Below are positions 41,497-50,864 of a stretch of 64,000 nt of DNA, piece by piece. Positions within the stretch are counted from its first letter, which is position 1, and each line of letters starts with the position of its first letter. Where the stretch lies: the NCBI RefSeq assembly GCF_036346295.1, contig NZ_CP107819.1, forward strand, positions 7,502,001-7,566,000. Direction: 5' to 3'. The position numbers were made by a program, and so were the translations under genes. Origin of the DNA: Streptomyces sp. NBC_00536. Its GTDB lineage: Bacteria; Actinomycetota; Actinomycetes; Streptomycetales; Streptomycetaceae. Under the pieces are notes generated by a model. That model made no database searches. It saw only the letters and a program-made list of their open reading frames with translations, and was not told the DNA's origin.

Positions 41497-42855
41497 ATGT
41501 ACGTTGCGGACAGCCGCGGTACCCCCGCGCCCGCCGTGACCACCGAACCGGCCGTCGCCCCGGGCATCAGCCCGGGGCGGCGCGCCGCGCTCGCCCCCAC
41601 GGTCATCGCCCTCGGCACGGTCAGCCTGATCACCGACGTCTCCTCGGAGATGGTCACGGCCGTCCTGCCGCTCTACCTCGTCGCCGGACTCGGCCTCTCC
41701 CCGCTCGGGTTCGGCCTGCTCGACGGCATCTACAACGGGGTCAGCGCCCTCGTCCGGCTCGCCGGCGGCCACCTCGGCGACCGCTTCCGCCGCCACAAAC
41801 TGCTCGCCGGACTCGGCTACGGCCTCTCCGCGCTCTGCAAGCCGCTGCTCCTGCTCGCGCACACCCTCCCCGCCATCGGCGCGGTGCTCGCGCTGGACCG
41901 GACCGGCAAGGGCCTGCGCACCGCCCCGCGCGACGCGCTGATCTCGCTGGCCAGCACCCCCGAGAACCGCGGCCGGGCCTTCGGCGCCCACCGGGCCATG
42001 GACACCGCGGGCGCACTGATCGGCCCGGTCCTCGCCTTCGTCATCCTGCGCGGGGCCGCCGACGGCTACGACGCCGTCTTCACCGTCAGCTCCTGCGTCG
42101 CCGCCCTCGGCGTCCTCGTCCTGGTGCTGTTCGTCCCGCGCCACACCGGGGCCGGGCCCACCGCCGCCCCCGGCTCCGTGCCGGACGTGGACGCCGCCGT
42201 CGCGCGGCCCTCGCTGCGCGCCTCCGTCCACCTGCTGCGCCGCCCCGCGCTGCGCCGGATCAGCGTCTGCGCCCTGCTGCTGGGCCTGTGCACGGTCAGC
42301 GACGCCTTCGTCTTCCTGCTGCTCCAGCGCACCACCGGGATCGCCGACCGCTGGTTCGCCCTGCTGCCGCTCGGCACCGCGGCCGCGTTCTTCCTGCTCG
42401 CCCTGCCGCTCGGCCGCCTCGCCGACCGGATCGGCCGCCGCCGCGTCTTCCTCGGCGGCCACCTGGCGCTGCTCCTGGCCTACGGACTCCTGCTGACCGG
42501 CTCCGCGGCGCCCGCCCTGCCCTACGCCGTCCTCCTGCTGCACGGCGCGTTCTACGCCGCCACCGACGGCGTGCTGATGGCCGCCGCCGCGGGCACCGTC
42601 CCCGAGGAGCACCGCGGCGCGGGCCTCGCCCTCGTGCAGACCGGCCAGGCCCTCGCCCGCTTCCTCTGCTCGATCGCCTTCGGCGCCGCCTGGACGGCCT
42701 GGGGCGCCCGGCCCGCGCTCATCACCGCCGCCGTCCTGCTCGCCGCCTCCACCGCCGTCTGCGCCCGCCTGCGCCCTGACGAGGCGGACGACGAGAACAC
42801 GGACCACGAGAGCGCGGACGACGGGTCCCCAGCCGCCGCCACGGCCGCGCACTGA
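41497..42855 (+). CDS. MFS transporter
   Basis: A 452-residue permease with about 12 spans. The loop motifs GGHLGDRFRRHKLLAG and GRLADRIGRRRVFLGG are MFS signature A in both halves, and LDRTGKGLRTAPRDALISLAS is typical of the drug/unknown-substrate subgroup. It begins 2 bases after a secreted phosphoesterase and is followed by a membrane-anchored propeller-like protein, so the three may work on one envelope process, which is inference. The C-terminus is acidic (DEADDENTDHESADDG). Confidence 0.88.
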   Translation: MYVADSRGTPAPAVTTEPAVAPGISPGRRAALAPTVIALGTVSLITDVSSEMVTAVLPLYLVAGLGLSPLGFGLLDGIYNGVSALVRLAGGHLGDRFRRHKLLAGLGYGLSALCKPLLLLAHTLPAIGAVLALDRTGKGLRTAPRDALISLASTPENRGRAFGAHRAMDTAGALIGPVLAFVILRGAADGYDAVFTVSSCVAALGVLVLVLFVPRHTGAGPTAAPGSVPDVDAAVARPSLRASVHLLRRPALRRISVCALLLGLCTVSDAFVFLLLQRTTGIADRWFALLPLGTAAAFFLLALPLGRLADRIGRRRVFLGGHLALLLAYGLLLTGSAAPALPYAVLLLHGAFYAATDGVLMAAAAGTVPEEHRGAGLALVQTGQALARFLCSIAFGAAWTAWGARPALITAAVLLAASTAVCARLRPDEADDENTDHESADDGSPAAATAAH

Positions 42856-42886
42856 CACATCCCCACCTGAAAGGCCCCCCCACCCC

Positions 42887-43930
42887 ATGACCCCCCACCC
42901 CATGACCCTCCAGCGCCGGATCCTGATCCTGCTCACCGCCGTGCTCGTCCTCGCGGGAGTGGGGGTCGTCGCCGTCGTACGGGCCTCCTCCCGCGCCGAC
43001 GAGAAGAACCAGGAACAGGCGGGCGGCCCGCGGATCACCCCGGGCCACGTCTCGCTGACCCCGGGGGACGGCGGGCGGCGGATCGTGTTCCGCAACATGG
43101 CCTGGGGGCCGCACCGCGACGAGCTGACCACCGTGCCCGCCGGGCAGCCGGCCGGCGAACGCACCGCCTCCGGCGTCTCCTGCCTGCGCTTCCACGCCGC
43201 CGCGGGCACCGGGATCTGCCTGCGCTCCGTCAAGGGCGGGGTCCAGGACAGCTACCGGGCGGTGGTGCTCGACGCGCACCTCAAGGAGGTCTCCAGCCAT
43301 CCGCTGGCCGGGATACCGACCCGCGCCCGGGTCTCGCCCGGGGGACACCTGGTCGCCTGGACGGTGTTCGTCGGCGGGGACTCGTACGCCGGGACCAATT
43401 TCTCCACCCGGACCTCGCTGCTCGACACCCGCACCGGGAAGTACGACGCCTCCCTGGAGGACTTCACCGTCCGCAAGGACGGCCGCACCTACCAGGCGGC
43501 CGACGTGAACTTCTGGGGCGTGACCTTCGCGGCCGACGAGCGGAGCTTCTACGCGACCCTCGCCACCGGCGGCAAGACCTACCTGGTCCACGGCGACCTG
43601 GTCGAGCGCACCCTCACCACGGTCCGTGAGAACGTCGAGTGCCCCTCGCTGTCCCCCGACGGCACCCGGATCGTCTTCAAGAAGCGCGTGCCGGGCGCCC
43701 CCGCGGACGCGCCCTGGCGGCTCTACGCCCTCGACCTGGCCTCCGGTACGGAGACCCCGCTCGCGGAGGCCCGTAGCGTCGACGACCAGGCCGTGTGGAC
43801 GGACGACCACACGGTCGTCTACTCCCTGCCCGGCGACTTCGGCGCCGACCTGTACGCGGTGCCGGCCGACGGCAGCGGCGCCCCCGTCCGGCTCATGCCC
43901 TCGGCCCTCGCCCCGGCCTTCCTCGGCTGA
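42887..43930 (+). CDS. Membrane-anchored TolB/WD40-like beta-propeller protein
   Basis: A 347-residue protein with one N-terminal transmembrane span (ILILLTAVLVLAGVGVVAVV) and an extracytoplasmic portion of repeated beta blades such as THARVSPGGHLVAW-type and VECPSLSPDGTRIVFKKR and AVWTDDHTVVYSLPGDFGADLYAVPADG. The SPDGTRIVF pattern is the TolB-propeller repeat. No catalytic residues are evident; it probably binds a partner protein. It is third in the phosphoesterase-MFS operon. Confidence 0.8.
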   Translation: MTPHPMTLQRRILILLTAVLVLAGVGVVAVVRASSRADEKNQEQAGGPRITPGHVSLTPGDGGRRIVFRNMAWGPHRDELTTVPAGQPAGERTASGVSCLRFHAAAGTGICLRSVKGGVQDSYRAVVLDAHLKEVSSHPLAGIPTRARVSPGGHLVAWTVFVGGDSYAGTNFSTRTSLLDTRTGKYDASLEDFTVRKDGRTYQAADVNFWGVTFAADERSFYATLATGGKTYLVHGDLVERTLTTVRENVECPSLSPDGTRIVFKKRVPGAPADAPWRLYALDLASGTETPLAEARSVDDQAVWTDDHTVVYSLPGDFGADLYAVPADGSGAPVRLMPSALAPAFLG

Positions 43931-43979
43931 GCACGGCCGGGGAACGCCGGAGCGGGGGGTTGCGGGACGTGCGGGACGC

Positions 43980-44672
43980 CTACGCCGGGATCAGGGATCC
44001 GGCGGGGCGCCGTGACCGGCGCGGCCGCCGGGCCGAGATCCGCAGCTCGATGACGGAGCGCACGGCGGGCCACTCCTCGTCGAGCACCGAATAGAAGGCC
44101 GTGCTGCGCACGGCCCCGTCCAGCCCCCGCGAATGGGCCCGGCGGACCCCCTCGCAGGTCAGCCCGAGCCGCTCCATTGCCGCGCGGGAGCGGGTGTTGC
44201 GGGCGTCGGCGCGCAGTGAGATCCGGCGGACCCCCCAGGTCTCGAAGGCATGGCGGAGCATGAGCAGCTTCGCCTCGGTGTTGATGCCGGTTCCCTGGGC
44301 ACCCGGCGAGAGCCAGGTGTTCCCGATCTCCGCGGCATCGGGGATCGCCGTGGCCGGGTCGCCGTACGGGACTCCCGGCACAGCGGGCCACACCAGGGGG
44401 CCCTGCCAGTAGTCGAGTTCCAGGAACCGGGTCGATCCGACCACCCGTCCGTCGGTGGCTCTGACCACCGCGAAGGGGAGCGATCGACCCGCCGCCTGAT
44501 CGGCGAGGGCACGGTCGATGTACTCGTGGGACGCCTGCAGCCCGTGGGGCACGGGGGTGAAGGCGTAAGTCGTACGATCCTCGGCCCCGGCCAGGGCCAG
44601 GGCCTCGGTGTGGTGGGGGGCGAGGGGCTCGAGCCGCACGGTGCGGCCGGCGAGGAGTACGGGTACGGGCAC
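43980..44672 (-). CDS. GNAT acetyltransferase, RimJ/RimL type
   Basis: A 230-residue acetyltransferase resembling the RimJ/RimL group that modifies protein N-termini, or aminoglycoside-like and small-molecule acetyltransferases. The N-terminus VLLAGRTVRLEPLAPHH, the core IGNTWLSPGAQGTGINTEAKLLMLRHAFE (acetyl-CoA loop) and RISLRADARNTRSRAAMERLG are characteristic. The start codon is GTG at 44672. The last 20 residues are Arg-rich (RRPRRSRRP). Target unknown. Confidence 0.9.
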   Translation of the reverse strand: MPVPVLLAGRTVRLEPLAPHHTEALALAGAEDRTTYAFTPVPHGLQASHEYIDRALADQAAGRSLPFAVVRATDGRVVGSTRFLELDYWQGPLVWPAVPGVPYGDPATAIPDAAEIGNTWLSPGAQGTGINTEAKLLMLRHAFETWGVRRISLRADARNTRSRAAMERLGLTCEGVRRAHSRGLDGAVRSTAFYSVLDEEWPAVRSVIELRISARRPRRSRRPAGSLIPA

Positions 44673-44915
44673 GGAGCCTTCGGTCCTTCTAGGCGGTGGG
44701 GTGGTTGCACAGTCTGCGCTCCTGACGTCACCCCCCGCGCAAAACGCGAGTGAAAGGCAACGGGCTGTCAGGTGAACGCGAGTGGCTCAATGTAGCTCCT
44801 TAAAGTCCCCATATGAACCCCCCTTTTGGCAACGACGCGGCACTGTTTTCCGACGGCCCCCGCCGCCGCCCCGGAGCGCCCGTTCCGCCGCTCCGGAGGG
44901 GCCCGTTCCGCCTTA

Positions 44916-45076
44916 GGGGGTGTCCGGTGGATCAGGGCCGGGCCCGGGCCGCCCGGCACCGCGCCTTGCCGCGTTGTCGTCACTCGCCGACGCTCCGCGT
45001 CGACTCCCTCCTCCGCCTTGCAATGCACGGCACCAGCCGACCCGGCCTATCCGGCCCTGATCCACCGGACACCCCC
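44916..45076. mobile_element. 161-bp MITE with perfect 26-bp terminal inverted repeats
   Basis: The ends GGGGGTGTCCGGTGGATCAG... and their exact reverse complement ending ...ACCGGACACCCCC match over 26 bases, 29 when the flanking TTA/TAA is counted. TA directly flanks both ends, a probable 2-bp target duplication typical of IS630/IS5-427-type transposons. The interior holds no gene. It is a non-autonomous element mobilised by a transposase elsewhere. Around it, 44673-45171 contains no convincing gene. Confidence 0.85.
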
Positions 45077-45171
45077 TAAACCCGGGGGGCTGTTGGCGGT
45101 GCCAAGCGGCCCACCGGAGGTGTGGTCAATTGCACCCTCCGAACCGGCCGGATGCCTGGTGAAATGGTCGG

Positions 45172-46413
45172 ATGAGGATACGGATCCTGCCGCCTCCGGG
45201 CGCGCCGCGCCGCCTGGCCGCCGCCCAGCTGAGCAATTCCGTCGGTGACGGTGCCTACTACGTGTGTTCGGCGCTCTACTTCACCCGAGTGGTCGGTCTG
45301 TCGCCCGCGCAGATCGGCCTCGGTCTCACCGTCGCCTGGGCCGTCGGATCGGTGGCCGGGGTGCCCATCGGCGCCCTCGCCGACCGGCGGGGCCCCCGCG
45401 GCACCTCGGTGCTGCTCGCCCTGGCCACCTCCGCCGCGGTCGCCTCCTTCCTGCTGATCTCCTCGTTCTGGCCGTTCCTGCTGGCCGCCTGCGTCTACGC
45501 CACCGCCCAGTGCGGGCTGGCCGCGGCCCGGCAGGCGCTGCTCGCCGGGCTGGTGGCCCCGGCGGAGCGCACGGCCGTACTGGCCCACCTCCAGTCGATG
45601 CTGAACGGCGGGCTGGCGCTGGGCGCGGCCATCGGCGGGCTCGCGCTCAGCGCCGACACCGGCCCGGCGTACCGCCTGGTCTTCGTGCTGGACGCGGTGA
45701 GCTTCCTGGTCTGCGCCGGGGTGCTGCTGCGGCTGCCCGCGGTGGCCCCGCTGCCCGGGCGCGGTGCCGGGGAGCCGCGCCTGGCGGTGCTCCGCGACCG
45801 CCCGTACGCGGTGGTCACCCTGCTGAACGCGATCCTGCTGCTGCGGATGCCGCTGCTGAGCCTGGCCATCCCGCTGTGGATCGTGGAGCGCACCCACGCG
45901 CCGGGCTGGCTGGTGTCGGCGCTGTTCGTGCTCAACACGGTGGCCGTGATGCTGTTCCAGGTCCGGATGGCCCGCCCGGTGGGCGATCTGGACAGTGCGC
46001 GCAGCGCCGTGCGGAACTCGGGCCTGGTGATGGCCGCCTCCTGCGTGGTCTTCGCGCTCTCCGCGCTGCCCGCCGGTGCCTGGGCGGCGGCCGCGCTGCT
46101 CGTCCTCGGCGCGGTGCTCCAGGTGCACGCCGAGATGCGCCAGTCCGCCGGGTCCTGGCAGATCAGCTTCTCGCTGGCCCCGCCCGAGCGGATCGGGCAG
46201 TACCAGGGGTTCTTCGGCACCGGGGTGCCGGTGGCGCGCACGCTGGGGCCGCTGCTGCTGACCTCGCTGCTCCTGCTGTGGGGGATCCCGGGCTGGCTGC
46301 TGCTGGCCGCCGTCCTGCTGGCGGCCTCCTGGGCGATGGGCCCGGCCGTGCGGTGGGCGGAAGGCGCCGCCGAGCGCGCCGACGGAGGCGCGCTGGACGT
46401 CGTACGGACCTGA
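45172..46413 (+). CDS. MFS transporter
   Basis: A 413-residue permease with 12 predicted spans. AAAQLSNSVGDGAYYVCSALYFTRVVGLSP is the first span of the actinobacterial efflux subgroup, and VPIGALADRRGPRGTSVLLA is the loop 2-3 motif. The central loop (RLPAVAPLPGRGAGEPRLAVLRD) is short. Likely a proton-linked exporter of unknown substrate. The start lies about 95 bases downstream of the MITE, so the element forms part of its upstream region and could influence its promoter. Confidence 0.88.
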   Translation: MRIRILPPPGAPRRLAAAQLSNSVGDGAYYVCSALYFTRVVGLSPAQIGLGLTVAWAVGSVAGVPIGALADRRGPRGTSVLLALATSAAVASFLLISSFWPFLLAACVYATAQCGLAAARQALLAGLVAPAERTAVLAHLQSMLNGGLALGAAIGGLALSADTGPAYRLVFVLDAVSFLVCAGVLLRLPAVAPLPGRGAGEPRLAVLRDRPYAVVTLLNAILLLRMPLLSLAIPLWIVERTHAPGWLVSALFVLNTVAVMLFQVRMARPVGDLDSARSAVRNSGLVMAASCVVFALSALPAGAWAAAALLVLGAVLQVHAEMRQSAGSWQISFSLAPPERIGQYQGFFGTGVPVARTLGPLLLTSLLLLWGIPGWLLLAAVLLAASWAMGPAVRWAEGAAERADGGALDVVRT

Positions 46414-46513
46414 CCGGACCCGGGCGAACCCGACCCGGCTCGGGTCGTTGGCCGCCGGGGCGGGGGACCACCCTGCGCCCGGCCGCCGGGGGAGCGCCTG
46501 AGATCATCGGGCC

Positions 46514-47188
46514 ATGGACCTGGAGGACGTACTGCGGCGGCTGGCCTCGGTCGGGCCGTTCTTCACCGTGCCGTGCGCGGCGGAGCCGCCCGGGCCGGGA
46601 TTCCGTCCGCTGACCGAGCTGTACGGCGACCGGCTCGGCGCGTACGTCGGCGAGGTGGGCCGCCGCCTGGGCACCGGCCCGGGGCGGGTGGCCGCCTCCA
46701 CCGCGCAGCTCGGCATCGCCTCCCGGCTGTGGTCCCTCGGCCTCGGCTGCGCGGCGCTGTCCGGTCGGGTGCCGGACCTGGCACCCGACCGGGTGTGGTG
46801 GCGGCTGCCGGACGCCGGATCACTGGAACTGTGGCTGCCCGGACCGGTGGACCTGCCCGCGGAGGAACTCGCGGCCACCGTGCTCGGGAACCTCGCCGGG
46901 CTGGACGCGGGACTGCGGGCGCGGTTCGCGCTCTCGCCCCAGGTGCTCCTCGGGAACACCGCTTCCGGGCTGGTCGGGGCCCTGCGGGTGCTGATCGACC
47001 GGATCCCGGCGGCGGGCGCGGTCGACCTGGCCGTGGCGCTGCTGGCCGAGGACGGGCCGCTGGGCCGGACCGGCACCTTCGTGTACGAGGAGGGCCTCGG
47101 GGTGGCCTTCGTACGGCGCAGCTGCTGCCTGTACTACAAGGCACCCGGCGGCGGCCTGTGCGGGGACTGCGTGCTGCGCACCCGGTAG
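46514..47188 (+). CDS. FhuF-like (2Fe-2S) iron-reductase family protein
   Basis: A 224-residue soluble protein whose last 20 residues carry the cysteine motif RRSCCLYYKAPGGGLCGDC, the C-terminal [2Fe-2S] ligand set of FhuF-type ferric-siderophore reductases (CC-x10-CxxC). The upstream helical domain (VAASTAQLGIASRLWSLGLGCAAL) is also family-like. It would reduce siderophore-bound Fe3+ in the cytoplasm. No siderophore uptake genes are in the window, and the neighbour is a generic MFS pump. Confidence 0.88.
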   Translation: MDLEDVLRRLASVGPFFTVPCAAEPPGPGFRPLTELYGDRLGAYVGEVGRRLGTGPGRVAASTAQLGIASRLWSLGLGCAALSGRVPDLAPDRVWWRLPDAGSLELWLPGPVDLPAEELAATVLGNLAGLDAGLRARFALSPQVLLGNTASGLVGALRVLIDRIPAAGAVDLAVALLAEDGPLGRTGTFVYEEGLGVAFVRRSCCLYYKAPGGGLCGDCVLRTR

Positions 47189-47332
47189 CCACTCACCGGG
47201 CGTACGTCCCCTGGCGTCCGGCGTCCGGGGCGCGGCGCGCGTGCGGTCGCGGCCCGCCGGGCAGCTCCGTTCGGAGCAGTGGCGGGTGTGGCGCCGGGCG
47301 ACCCGCCGCAGCGGCCTCCTACCGTCCCGAGC

Positions 47333-48799
47333 ATGACGCACCATCGCACCACCCCGCACCAGCCGCCGCCGCCCGCGCCGCTGCCGCCGTCCGTCCTCTC
47401 CCGCCGCGCGGCCCTGGCCGGGATCGCGGCGGGGGCCGGGGCCCTCGCCACCGGCGCCGTGGCCGCGGTCCCGGCCAGGGCCGCGGTGGACGCGCCGACG
47501 GACGCCACGGACGCCACGGACGCCGCGGCCACGGCGACCGCCGAGCCCGATCCGGCGCCCGGTGCCATGAAGCTCTTCACCGACCCCGGCTTCAACTTCG
47601 CGGCCCTGCTCGCCCTCGGCGCCGCGGGGATGCGGGCCTCGGAGGCCGGCGAAGTCCTGACCGCGGTCAACTCCGTCAACGCCGCCGGAGCGTCCGAGCA
47701 GACCTTCTCCGACACCTTCCGGAGCTGGGGCGAGAAGCTCGCCGCGCCCCCGCCCGCCGGGCGCCACGGCCACGAGCTCCCCTCGCAGACCCGGCGGCTG
47801 CGCTCGCTGCGGGCCGCCCAGTACTTCGCGCAGAGCCTGTTCTACGTCCTGGGCACGGCGAAACCGGCCGAGGAGAAGGCGGTGTACCTGGCCGGTCTGG
47901 CGGCCTGGGACACCTTCGCCTCGCTGTGCTCGCCGGCCGCCGTGCGCGCCCGGGTCCCGTACGAGGGGACCCACCTGCCGGTGTGGTTCTTCCGCCCGGA
48001 CGGACCGGTCGAGCCGCGCCCGACCGTCATCCTCACCAACGGCAGTGACGGCCAGAACGTCGACATGTGGACCTACGGCGTGTCCGCGGCCCTCGACCGG
48101 GGCTGGAACGCGCTGGTCTACGACGGGCCGGGGCAGGGGCGGCTGCTCTTCGTCGAGGAGATCCCCTTCACCACCCGCTGGGAAGGGGTGGTCGCGCCGC
48201 TGATCGACTGGCTGGACCGCCGCGAGGACGTGGACAGCGCCCGGATCGCGCTGACCGGTCTGAGCATGGGCGGCAACCTGGTGGCCCGGGCGGCCGCCTT
48301 CGAGCACCGGCTGGCGGCCGTGGTCTGCATGCCGGGCTGCGTCAGCCCGTGGCTGGCCTTCGACAAGACGCTGCGCGACGTGGTCACGGCCGACAAGGAG
48401 GCGACCAACCGGAACTGGAACGAGCAGGTGGTCCCGGACCTCTCCCCGCAGCTCGCCTACACGGTCAAGAAGCGCTTCGGGATCTTCTCCCGGGAGGCGC
48501 TGCGCGAGGCCAGGGCGGGCCGGGTGTTCAAGGACCTGTGGACCCCGGCCCAGCGGGTCATCGGCCTCGACGTCACCGCTCTCGTACCGAAGATCAAGAC
48601 CCCGACCCTCGTCCTGGACTACGAGGCCGAGCAGTTCTACCCCGGCCAGCCCCGGCAGATGTACGACCTGCTGCGGGCCCGGCGCGAGTACGTGAAACTG
48701 ACCGGGGCCACCGGGGCGCAGTTGCACTGCTCCCCGATGGCCCCGCAACAGCACTGCGACGTGGTCTTCGACTGGCTGGCCGAGATCCTGCGCCGCTGA
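47333..48799 (+). CDS. Tat-exported alpha/beta hydrolase
   Basis: A 488-residue hydrolase with a twin-arginine signal (SRRAALAGIAAGAGALATGAVAAVPARA). The catalytic domain contains HLPVWFFRPDG, VYDGPGQG and the nucleophile elbow ALTGLSMGGNLVARA, with a closing His near HCDVVFDWL. The fold is that of dienelactone-hydrolase/peptidase-like enzymes with a long helical N-terminal domain. ATG 47333 fits the signal peptide. The substrate cannot be inferred. Confidence 0.85.
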   Translation: MTHHRTTPHQPPPPAPLPPSVLSRRAALAGIAAGAGALATGAVAAVPARAAVDAPTDATDATDAAATATAEPDPAPGAMKLFTDPGFNFAALLALGAAGMRASEAGEVLTAVNSVNAAGASEQTFSDTFRSWGEKLAAPPPAGRHGHELPSQTRRLRSLRAAQYFAQSLFYVLGTAKPAEEKAVYLAGLAAWDTFASLCSPAAVRARVPYEGTHLPVWFFRPDGPVEPRPTVILTNGSDGQNVDMWTYGVSAALDRGWNALVYDGPGQGRLLFVEEIPFTTRWEGVVAPLIDWLDRREDVDSARIALTGLSMGGNLVARAAAFEHRLAAVVCMPGCVSPWLAFDKTLRDVVTADKEATNRNWNEQVVPDLSPQLAYTVKKRFGIFSREALREARAGRVFKDLWTPAQRVIGLDVTALVPKIKTPTLVLDYEAEQFYPGQPRQMYDLLRARREYVKLTGATGAQLHCSPMAPQQHCDVVFDWLAEILRR

Positions 48800-48831
48800 C
48801 GCGCCGCCGGTTCCTGCCGGTTTCCCCGGAA

Positions 48832-50625
48832 CTAGAAGGTGAGGTTCCAGGCGTCGATCTTGCCGGTGTCGGCGTTGGCGTTGTCGTTCACACGGAGCTT
48901 CCAGACACCGTTCGCGGCGTCCGCCGAGGCGTTCACGGTGAAGGTCTGGATGATGTTGTCCGTGCCGCCGCCGGCCCGGTTGGACAGGGTGTAGACGCTG
49001 CCGTCGGGTGCGACCAGGTCGACCTTCAGGTCACCGATGTAGGTGTGCTTGATGTCCACGCCGACTTTGAGGGTGGTGGGCGCGTTGCCGGTCACCCCGC
49101 TGACGGTGATGGGGCTCTCGACGGTCGCGTTGTCGTTGATCGCGAAGTCCGCGAGGTTCTCGAAGTACTTCCCGGGCGGCGGGGTGGCGCCGACCGCCTT
49201 CAGCGCGTCGACCTGGCCCTCGCCGAAGAAGGAGTTGTTCGCCGTCGTCCCGGTGCAGCGGCCGTCCGCCGGGCAGGCGATGTCGTTGGCCTGGGTGGCC
49301 AGCTTGTCGCGCAACTGGGCCGGGGTGATGCCGGGGTTGGCGCTCGCGAGGAGCGCGGCCACGCCCACGACGTGCGGAGTGGCCATCGACGTACCGCTCT
49401 TGGTGCCGTACTTGCCGCCCGGCAGGGTGGAGTAGACGTCCTGGCCCGGGGCGGCCACGTCGATGACGCCCGCGCCGAAGTTGGAGAACGAGGCCTTCGT
49501 GGTGCCCGTGCCGTTCGCCGCGACGGTGACCACGCCCGGAAGCTCGGTCGGGATGTCGAGGCAGGCGTTCGTGATGGTCCGGGTGGTCGGCGTCGAGTCG
49601 TTCGGGCTCGCCGAGTCCGTGGTCTTGTGGGCGAGGTCGTAGTCCTCGTTGCCCGCCGCGGCGATCTGGAGCGAACCCTTGCTCTCCGCGTACTCCTGGG
49701 CGCGCTTGACGCCCTCGATGATGGCGGCCTGGTCGATGTTGTCCGGGCAGTTGAACTGCCACGGGTCCGTGTAGTAGCTGTTGTTGGTGACCTTGAATCC
49801 GTGGTCACCGGCCCACACGAAACCGCAGATGGTGTTCTCGGCGAAGAAGAACGACTTGCCGGGCTCGGCGACCCGGACCGCGGAGATCTTCACGCCCGGG
49901 GCCACACCGACGACGCCCTTGCCGTTCTTGGCGGCGGCGATGGTGCCGGCGACGTGCGTGCCGTGGGTGTCCACGTCACGCCAGGCGCCCGTGCGGGTGT
50001 CGGGCTTGCCGTAGGCGCAGGAGACCGAGTCGGCCGCGTTGAAGTTCGGGGCCAGGTCCTGGTGCTGGTCGTCCACACCGGTGTCCAGGATGCCGACCTT
50101 CACGGAGGACGAGCCGGGGTTGACGGCCCAGGCCTGGTCCGCCTTGATCTGACTCATGTCCGCGCGGACCGGCTCGCCCGCGGGGGTCGTGGACTGCGCC
50201 GGGTTGGCGGGCAGCGCCGGGTTGTAGGCGTCGGCCGGAACGTCCGAGGTACGGGTGGCGCCGACCTGCTGGACCCCGCTGACCCCGCGCATGGTGGACG
50301 CGAAGGAGGCGGAGGCGGAGTGGGCGACGATCACGCCGATGGCGTCGAAGTTCGAGAACACCGTGCCGCCGTTGGCCGCGACGGCCGAGCGGACGGCCGA
50401 GCTGTCACCGGGAGCCGTGATCACGAGGTAGGCACGGGTGCCGGCAACCCAGGTCGCACTCTGGGAAGCCGGGGCCGCGGCCCGGGAAGCCGGGGCGGGG
50501 GCCCCGGAGGAGGTCACGGGGGCGGTGCCGGCGAGCGCGGCGGGTGCCCCGAGGGTCAGTGCGGCGCCGAGGGCGGCGGCCAGCACGAGGGTACGTCGAG
50601 GTCGGCTGGATATGTGGGGTATCAA
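48832..50625 (-). CDS. Secreted subtilisin-like S8 serine protease with C-terminal P domain
   Basis: A 597-residue exported protease: signal peptide (residues 1-32), I9-like propeptide (about 58-125), S8 catalytic domain with Asp181 (GILDTGVDDQHQDL), His221 (DTHGTHVAGTIAA), an oxyanion Asn in VTNNSYY and Ser413 (SGTSMATPHVVG), then a proprotein-convertase P domain (about 495-597, DFAINDNATVESPITVSG to DAWNLTF). It would act on proteins outside the cell. The start codon is TTG at 50625 with a strong GGAGGACGC ribosome binding site; no ATG or GTG gives a complete signal peptide. Confidence 0.93.
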   Translation of the reverse strand: MIPHISSRPRRTLVLAAALGAALTLGAPAALAGTAPVTSSGAPAPASRAAAPASQSATWVAGTRAYLVITAPGDSSAVRSAVAANGGTVFSNFDAIGVIVAHSASASFASTMRGVSGVQQVGATRTSDVPADAYNPALPANPAQSTTPAGEPVRADMSQIKADQAWAVNPGSSSVKVGILDTGVDDQHQDLAPNFNAADSVSCAYGKPDTRTGAWRDVDTHGTHVAGTIAAAKNGKGVVGVAPGVKISAVRVAEPGKSFFFAENTICGFVWAGDHGFKVTNNSYYTDPWQFNCPDNIDQAAIIEGVKRAQEYAESKGSLQIAAAGNEDYDLAHKTTDSASPNDSTPTTRTITNACLDIPTELPGVVTVAANGTGTTKASFSNFGAGVIDVAAPGQDVYSTLPGGKYGTKSGTSMATPHVVGVAALLASANPGITPAQLRDKLATQANDIACPADGRCTGTTANNSFFGEGQVDALKAVGATPPPGKYFENLADFAINDNATVESPITVSGVTGNAPTTLKVGVDIKHTYIGDLKVDLVAPDGSVYTLSNRAGGGTDNIIQTFTVNASADAANGVWKLRVNDNANADTGKIDAWNLTF

Positions 50626-50864
50626 TGCGTCCTCCGATGGGCCCGGTGGTGCTGGTGGTGCCTACCGGGCCGTACGAAACAAGTGGTGGACGCAAGATGT
50701 CAGACGCGTGCCCCGATATGGAAGTACCTTTTACCGCACGCCAGTTCTCGGAAGGTTGGCTGAAAAACGCCCTTGCCTCCGGGGTGTCGGTACCGGCCGG
50801 GCTGGGCACCGTGGGGGGAGAGCCCTGCCCGGCCGGTCCGGCGCGCGTACCGGCCCGTGCCGCT

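Noticed and set aside
44813..45079. Possible 88-residue plus-strand protein running into the MITE
   Set aside because: Most of the frame is MITE sequence and there is no ribosome binding site or recognisable domain; a short gene disrupted by the insertion cannot be excluded.
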